Assembly (NCBI RefSeq): GCF_001632365.1
Contig: NW_024468512.1
Span: 511,368 to 575,367 of the forward strand
Length of the DNA: 64,000 nucleotides
DNA from: Laetiporus sulphureus 93-53
Lineage: Eukaryota; Basidiomycota; Agaricomycetes; Polyporales; Laetiporaceae
Reading direction: 5' to 3'
Numbering within the stretch: the stretch's first letter is position 1; each line of letters begins with the position of its first letter. Of the stretch, positions 57,766-64,000 are shown one piece after another. The notes under the pieces were generated by a model. The model was not told the origin of the DNA. It was given only the letters and a program-made list of their open reading frames with translations, and did not search any database. Made by a program: the position numbers and the translations under genes.

Positions 57766-60645
57766 ATGTCGCGCTCGTATAACCCTGTTCCCAACCCCGG
57801 CCCCATCGACGAGCCCTTCGAGATGGCCCCCCGCGCCACCACTCCCTTCGCCGGCGCGGCCCTCAACGACGGCGACTCCTCTGCTCGTGCGTCCCTCTCC
57901 GACGCCTCGCGCGCGCTCACCAACTTCGACGACTATTCGTCCTCTGTCCGCGCGCTCAATCCCGGCGTCGGCCCCGACGACACTGATCCCTCCTTCTACG
58001 GCCTCCACTACCGTGACGACCCCGCTGACGGCACCTCCAGCCCCGCAGGAGGTGCCGCCGCGACGAAAGAACTCGGCTCCCCCACCAGTCCCTACCTTGC
58101 CGCCGGTATGCCCGCAGGCGAGAAAAGCATGCCGCCCGGCATGCGCTACGCCGGCACACGCTCCCGCCGTCGCCGTGCCCTCCTTATCGTCGGCGCCCTC
58201 GCATTTGCTATCATCGTCGTTGTCGTCGTCTGCGCCGTATACTTCTCCGTCAAGAATCATGACAACAAGTCCACCTCCTCCGACGTCTCCTCGGCCCAGC
58301 CCTCCAGCTCCAGCAGCAGCACGAGCTCCAGTTCTTCCGGTTCCAGTGGCAGTAAGAGCTCCGGCTCCTCCAGCTCGCTCGCTGTCACTGGCGGCACAGG
58401 CAGCACTGTCACCATGGCCGACGGCACCACGTTCACGTACGTCAACAACTTTGGCGGGTACTGGTACTACGACCCCAAGGAGCCCCTCAACAATTACGCA
58501 CGCGCTCAGTCGTGGACGCCTGCGCTCAATGAAACCTTCGAGTATGGCACCGATCAGATCCGTGGGTGAGTGCTTCGAATCGTGCGCGTCATGTCTTCTC
58601 CTTCTGATCCGCGACCGCAGTGTCAATCTCGGTGGCTGGCTGGTCACGGAGCCTGTGAGTAGCGTTCGCCTTTCTCTGTATGCTCTGGGCTCATAACCTC
58701 TGTTCAGTTCATGCAAGTCGCTTCCATCGGCTGTTATGTGACGTAGCTCATAGACCTTGCAGTGCGCCGTCGCTCTTTGAGCCATATGTCAACACGTCCT
58801 ACCCCGCCGTCGACGAATGGACACTCAGCTACAACCTCATGAACGAGACGGGCGGTCTCGAGGGCATCCTCACCAACCACTACGAGACCTTTGTCGTCAG
58901 TCACTTTCCGCGGATTCTTCTGAGCGCTCACTGACTGAATATATGCGCTTGCTGTGGAATTCGCGTGTCGCTCTGGGCTGTCTGGCGGATGATGCCGAAT
59001 GCAGACTGAGCAAGACTTTGCCGAGATCGCAGGCGCGGGCCTCAACTTTGTGCGCATCCCGCTGCCCTACTGGGCTATCGAGACCTGGGAGGGCGAGCCG
59101 TTCCTCGCCAAAGTCTCCTGGACGTGCGTTTCTGCGTCTTCTTGCGTCCTGTCCCTCCTCACGCCGACTTTCCTCCAGGTACTTCCTCAAGGCCATCGAA
59201 TGGGCACGCAAGTACGGTCTCCGAATCAATCTTGACTTCCACTGCCTGCCAGGCTCGCAGAACGGCTGGAACCATTCCGGCAAGCTCGGTTCGATCAACG
59301 TGCTCAACGGCCCGATGGGACTCGCCAACACGCAGCGCACCCTGAGTTACATCAAGATCATCGCCGAGTTCATCAGCCAGCCAGAATACAGCGCGATCGT
59401 GCCGATCTTTGGGGTCACGAATGAGCCGGTTGGATCAACAATCGGGCAGGATAACTTGGCGGCTTAGTGAGTGCTGCTTTGAGTATGGTCTTTCGCGGGA
59501 ATAGATACTGATCTGGATGGACGGTCGTGCAGCTACGTGCAGGTTTACGACATAGTCCGGCTCGCTAGCGGCATTGGCGAGGGCAATGGGCCCTATGTGC
59601 TCTACCATGATGGATTCTTCGCACTCAGCTCTTGGGTAGGCTTCCTGACGGGCGGAGACCGCATGGGACTCGATGACCATCCATACGTGTGCTTTGAAGG
59701 CCAGTCGGCGACGCCGTACTCGGGGCGGCTGACGGTGCCGTGCGACACGTGGGGTGGGATGATGAATTCGAGTCTGTCTTCGTTCGGGCTGACGACCGCG
59801 GGCGAATGGAGCAACGCGATCAACGATTGCGGGTTGTGGGTGAATGGCGTTGGAGACGGGAGCAGATACGAGGGCACGTTTGCGGGCTTCGCGAAGACGG
59901 GCGACTGTACGGAGTGGGTCGACTGGCAAAATTGGAATGAGACGTTCAAGGAGAGCATCCAAGGATGGGCGTTGGCGAGCATGAGCTCGTTGCAGGTGAG
60001 TGTTGCTCTAGCTTTTGATGGGACGGCTTCGCCGTTGCGGGGTGCGGTTGGTATGGTGAAGAGGGACGGGTGCTGACTTCCTTTGTTCCGTCTCGCTTGC
60101 AGAACTGGTTCTTCTGGACGTGGAAGATCGGCAATTCGACAGTGTCGGGCACCGTGGAAGCACCGCAGTGGTCGTACCAGCTCGGGCTGCAGAACGGGTG
60201 GATGCCGTCCGACCCGCGTGAGGCCTCAGGAGTGTGCAGCCCTTCGGCCGTATTCACAGGCCTGTCTGCATGGCAGACGGGCGGTTCGGGTGCGGGGAGC
60301 ACCTCGGCGAGCGCTGCGACGGCGTACCCGTGGCCGCCGACCATGATGAGCAACGCGGGCTTTTCGGCGACTGAGGTCAGCTTGTTGCCGTCGTATACTG
60401 CGACGGGCTCGATGGTCACGCTGCCCGCGCCGACGTTCACGGACGGGAGCAGTACGGTAATGGCGAGCGTGGGCGACGGGTGGGAGAACCCGAGCGGAAC
60501 GGCGCAGAAGTACGTCGCGATCGAGACGTGCAACTATCTCTTCCCGTGGGTCGGCCCAACGAACCCGCCGTCGCCCCTCTGCGGCAGCAGCGCATCGAGC
60601 GCAGCGAAGCGTGCGTACCCGACGCCTGCACCGACTCCATCATGA
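57766..60645 (+). CDS. GH5 (exo-beta-1,3-glucanase, EXG type), membrane-anchored
   Basis: Acts on beta-1,3-glucan at the cell wall. A cytosolic head of about 137 residues is followed by RSRRRR and one membrane segment (about 138-160), giving a type II protein. A Ser-rich stalk comes next. The catalytic domain opens TYVNNFGGYWYYDP and RGVNLGGWLVTEPF. It has GLNFVRIPLPYWAIETWEGE, LRINLDFHCLPGSQNGWNHS and the acid/base site GVTNEP. The nucleophile region is AGEWSNAINDCGLWVNG, matching the GEWS motif of fungal Exg enzymes, followed by NWFFWTWKIG. The C-terminal part (YPWPPTMMSNAGFSA onward) is Ser/Pro-rich. About seven exons. Such anchored GH5 enzymes are usually linked to wall remodelling rather than nutrition. 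Confidence 0.92.
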
Positions 60646-61080
60646 TGCGCGGACCTTGGCTCGCGGACCTCGGAACTCGATTTGCAAGTATGAAATCATA
60701 TTGTCTGTTCTTTACCCCTCTACGCGTACGTACATGGCTCTTTTGGGATTTGGAAGCGCAATGTTGCGGTGTTGGGCCTCACGCATACTTACAACGGTTT
60801 TTGTAGTGGTACGTACGTGCGTACGCACGGACTCGACGGTTTGTGTTGCACACAAATCCACACCCCCCTTTACATATGATGGACTTTCGGGCGCCGCGTG
60901 CCGGCTGCCTACCCTCCGTACTACTTATAGTCACTGTACTGATGACCACCATGCAGATTCACGATGACTCGGAGTACGTTTATACGTTTTCGCCAACTCG
61001 TTATGTAGTAGAAATTATAATGGCACTGCGTGTTTGGGCGATTCAGGTTGTGCGCTGATCGTGATAGGGGTGTGCTGGGG
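60646..61080. other. 3' flank of GH5 gene
   Basis: No gene seen. Alternating GTACGTACGTGCGTACG-like words near 60811-60833 form a small palindromic simple repeat. Confidence 0.4.
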
Positions 61081-61424
61081 TCAGTGCTCGCCGCTGGTCG
61101 TCGCGTAGCGGTCTTCCAGGTCCTCCTGCCCGCCGTACCCCGCTTCGTACGGCTTGTCCTCGCGTGCGCTGTCCGAGGATGTCTGAGCCTGCGCTTTAAG
61201 AGCGGCGAGCTGCTCTTGTTCCTGGTTACAGTCGCTCTGCACTGAGTATCTGTTCGCTGTGGTATATGTAAACCGACGACCTGCCTTCTGATGGGCGTAG
61301 CGAGCCTCCTCTCCTTGCTCCTTCGCCTTCCAGGCCGGGTCCTGGCATGCTCAAGCTCTCGATCGTGTTTCATGCTAAATGTGCGAAACGAGACACGAAC
61401 CTGTGCTGTGTTTCCTGACGACAT
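61081..61424 (-). CDS. small two-exon gene, 94-residue hydrophilic protein
   Basis: Exon 1 (61424-61401) encodes MSSGNTAQ. After a 59-base intron with GTTCGT donor and CCAG acceptor, exon 2 (61341-61081) stays open for 87 codons. It reads DPAWKAKEQGEEARYAHQKA, RYSVQSDCNQEQEQLAALKA, then DKPYEAGYGGQEDLEDRYAT and ends TSGEH. The first half is rich in Lys, Glu, Ala and Gln, as in a helix or coiled coil; the end is acidic with Gly/Tyr. No family is recognised. Coding bias and the clean join support a real gene, hidden because the competing frame on the same strand is longer. It is in the same direction as the EAF1 gene behind it. Confidence 0.5.
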
Positions 61425-61624
61425 GTTCAGATGGTGTAGTTGTGATGATGGTCGCGTTCAAAAGCTGTATCTTCAAGCACCTTAATTTCACTCCTAACGA
61501 CGACGTCATACATGGACAATCACATGCGTTACGAAACTAATAGATACATGCACGACGGTCCCAGACAAGAATTGCAGAAAGATCATATGCGACGATGCAA
61601 TGTGTCAATATTATGGTGTGCAGA

Positions 61625-64000
61625 TCACGACTGGGAGTATGAGCCGTTAACAGGGTTCTGGCCGTGGTTGGCCACATTTCGCTGTGCCTGCTGCAACTGG
61701 TCAATTCAGCAACGGCAACGACTCAAATGACCAACCGCACATACCCTGACCAGATTTTGCAGCTGCATAACTTGTTCAGCAGTCTGCTCCGTAGCAAACT
61801 GCGTGCCATGCAGCTGAGGTATGTGGTAGAAACCCATGCCAGCCTGGCGAGGGATACCGGCGACGTTCTGCGCCACTCCCGCGACACCCATATGCGGCTG
61901 CGTCGACTGTGGCCGTGGCGAGTTCGCTGCGTTCACCGGCGTGCCGGACGAGAGAGGCGGGGATTGATGAGGAAGACCAGGCGATGAGCTCGCAGCACGG
62001 GCAGCATACGGAGGAGACAAATGGTTGCCATTCATCGCTGACGCGCTCAAGGCGCTCGAGGCTGCCTGCGCTTGGGCATGAGCAAGAGCTCGGGCTTGAG
62101 CCTGGGCTTGCGCCTGCATCATCTGTGTCGGTGAGATACGCGTGTTCGCCAGAGCCATCGGATTGGACAACCTCTGCTGCTGTTGAGATATACCAACCTG
62201 ACTTCGAATCTGAGGTATCTGGGCCTGCGCTAGATTAGTGCCAACTGGTCTTGCCAAGGCACTTTGGATCTGTTGAAGCTGCTGCTGAGTTTGCTGAGCC
62301 TGTTGCGGCTGTGGTTGTTGCGGATGTGGTTGCTGAAGTAATTGACCCTGTTGCTATCCTGTTGATGAGATAAATGCTCGTAGTAACATCTTTTAACGTA
62401 CTCTTTGTGCTTGTTCCCGTATATACTGTGTTTGTCTCGCGAGATCAGCCTCCCTTTTCCTGACTAGGGCCTCCTGATTTGCTGCTGCCTCCTTCTCGGC
62501 CTTCTTACGACTCAACTCCGCCGGGGTCATTTTGGGCAGCGAATTGACCGAACTATGAGTGTCGTGGACAATTGACGGCTTACGCTGGGCCACTGTATGC
62601 ATCAAAAGTCGATCAGCAGGGGAAAGAGGTGGAAATTACAAACAACTTGTACCATTGGCCTTGTAAGCTGCTTCTTTCTTTTTCATCGCCTTCCGTATAG
62701 CTTCAAACATGAGAGTATGTCTACGCTGTTTCTTCGGTACCGGCGGCAGGATTGGCGGGGGAGGAACTGTAGCATTTGCCAGAGCAACGTTGGCATTTGC
62801 TGAGCGCTTGTGACCTCTAGTTGTCATCTGAGTAGGAGTTGCGACGACCTGTGGCTGATGGTCCTCTTCGGGGGCCCGGCCGCCGCCCCATCGTACATTC
62901 CAGCGTTCATAGCAATCAATAGGACTTCGCTCGTCCGTTTTGATGGTTACCCTCGATGACTTGAAAGCATCTGCAATCAATCGCCAGTTGTTGGGATATC
63001 GTTCTGCTAATTGCTTCAGCATGTTATCCTCGTACGGTGTCCACACTTGCTCAGCCACACGCTTGCGAATTTCCCTGCTGACTGTCGGCAATTGTTGTAT
63101 ATGCGTTGAAGGAGAGCCTGATTTGGTGCCGTCAAAGAGACCTGAAAAGCGTTAGCAAGGAGGTTTGGTCCCCGAATGCCTACGACTTACCAAGCAGATT
63201 TTCATCAACCGTTCGTGTCGATGGACCTTCAAGCTCCACAAAAACGGGGAAGTCTTCACGATTATCCCAATGGTCTTCTTGCCAATGCCGGGATGGCTGC
63301 AAAGCGCTGAGAAGGGTAGGCTTTACATACATGAACTCGGATAGCGGCACAAGCTTGCTGCAAGCGACGTCCTCGACTCTCTTAGTCGGATCGTCCTTCT
63401 CGCTCTTCTTGTCCGACTTCTTCTTGCCTTCAGCGATAGACGAACCGGAGGCAGGGTCGACAAGGCCAAATGGGACCAGGTCTGGAAAGATGGACGACAG
63501 GTCCGGCAATGGGGGATGTGCATGATGCAGATGGTCATCTGCTGTGAGCTCCGACATGCCTTTAGCCAAGTCCAGATCGTCCGAATCCACAAACAGTTTC
63601 CCAACGTCAGAATAGATAAGCTGTTCACGCAACGGAGCATAGAGGGTAGACTTGAACTTGTGCTTCGAGGGCGAATGCACATGATTGTCTGGTACGTGAG
63701 CACTTAGGTTGACGAGCATCGGATTCTGGGAACGATCGTTGAGCCCAGACAGGTCAGTTGCACCCTGCTCCTCTGCCTTGAGCTCGGAAAGATTATTGTC
63801 TCCAGCTTGGGAGATGCCTTCCTTCTCGTCCACATCCATGGTGTCACTTCGCTCCAAATCACTTGGATTCCGCAGAGCAGATAGATCCTCCACGTCCTCT
63901 AGCTTCGGCTCAATGCGTTCGAGATTATCGTTGTCGCCTGCGGGGGGTGCCTGCGGCGTACTGAATGCATCCTCGATTACGATCGACGGTGCAAGGGCAT
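61625..64000 (-). CDS. EAF1: EAF1/VID21-like NuA4 subunit, 3' part only
   Basis: Eaf1/Vid21 is the scaffold of the NuA4 histone acetyltransferase complex. The gene enters from the right edge, so its 5' end, probably with the HSA helix, is missing. Seen from N to C: an acidic region with SDLERSDTMDVDEKEG; HKFKSTLYAPLREQLIY; a Lys-rich patch (KKKSDKKSEKDDP); HWQEDHWDNREDFPVF; then the Myb/SANT domain, EQVWTPYEDNMLKQLAERYP and NNWRLIADAF, ending CYERW. After it come KRQRRHTL-type basic segments (KKQRRHTLMFEAIRKAMKKK), EKEAAANQEALVRKREADLA, and a Gln/Ala-rich tail. The last intron (near 61743-61695) joins QNLVR to LQQAQRNVANHG, ending SYSQS. Fits the family throughout. Confidence 0.88.

Noticed and set aside
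57739..58785. 348-codon Gly/Val-rich antisense ORF over GH5
   Set aside because: Shadow of the GC-rich, Ser/Pro/Ala-rich head of the GH5 protein.
1..64000. CRISPR arrays, rRNA, or intact tRNA genes
   Set aside because: No regular direct-repeat/spacer array, no rRNA-like stretch and no complete cloverleaf were noticed; the window is eukaryotic.

Overview
The window looks like nuclear DNA of a filamentous basidiomycete, most likely an Agaricomycete wood-decay type. Evidence: dense, intron-rich genes with introns of about 50-60 bases and GT-AG ends, fungal families on both strands, and three beta-1,3-glucan-active glycoside hydrolases. The species cannot be fixed from sequence reading alone.

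Layout. 1-4020 is gene-poor and repeat-like, with a probable Ty3/gypsy-type LTR edge (polypurine tract then TGTCAC at 1541) and short repeats. 4021-20642 is a compact housekeeping block: HIS3, CDC45, MSS51, an AIM25-type scramblase, an M13 metalloprotease, mitochondrial IF2 and a CHORD/CS protein. 20643-24396 is a desert with one weak candidate. 24397-26882 holds a divergent pair, a mitochondrial carrier and an ALKBH7-like dioxygenase. 26843-30504 holds weak hypothetical genes, including a short spliced gene found by joining exons. 30505-42911 carries LST8, the very large GLT1 glutamate synthase, the cohesin acetyltransferase ECO1 and an unknown protein. 43155-51360 holds two tandem GH55 exo-beta-1,3-glucanases. 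A ZIP zinc transporter, a membrane-anchored GH5 glucanase, a small spliced gene and the 3' part of a NuA4 EAF1/VID21 gene fill the rest.

Themes. Several genes act in mitochondria (MSS51, AIM25, IF2, the carrier, ALKBH7). Two pairs of them are head to head with very short shared promoters: 43 bases between ATGs for MSS51/AIM25 and 153 for carrier/ALKBH7. The two S-phase genes, CDC45 and ECO1, both have ACGCGT (MCB-like) sites just upstream. GH55, GH55 and GH5 within about 17.5 kb suggest beta-1,3-glucan remodelling or degradation. HIS3 and IF2 each show a local anomaly (an eroded splice donor; a frame break or 32-base intron-like segment) that deserves checking against reads or cDNA.

No clearly novel multi-gene system was found. 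The most original items are two short spliced genes, a Trp/Pro plus Asp/His-rich insertion in the M13 protease, and the shared promoters. Exon borders were placed by eye; all family calls rest on recognised motifs, not on searches.
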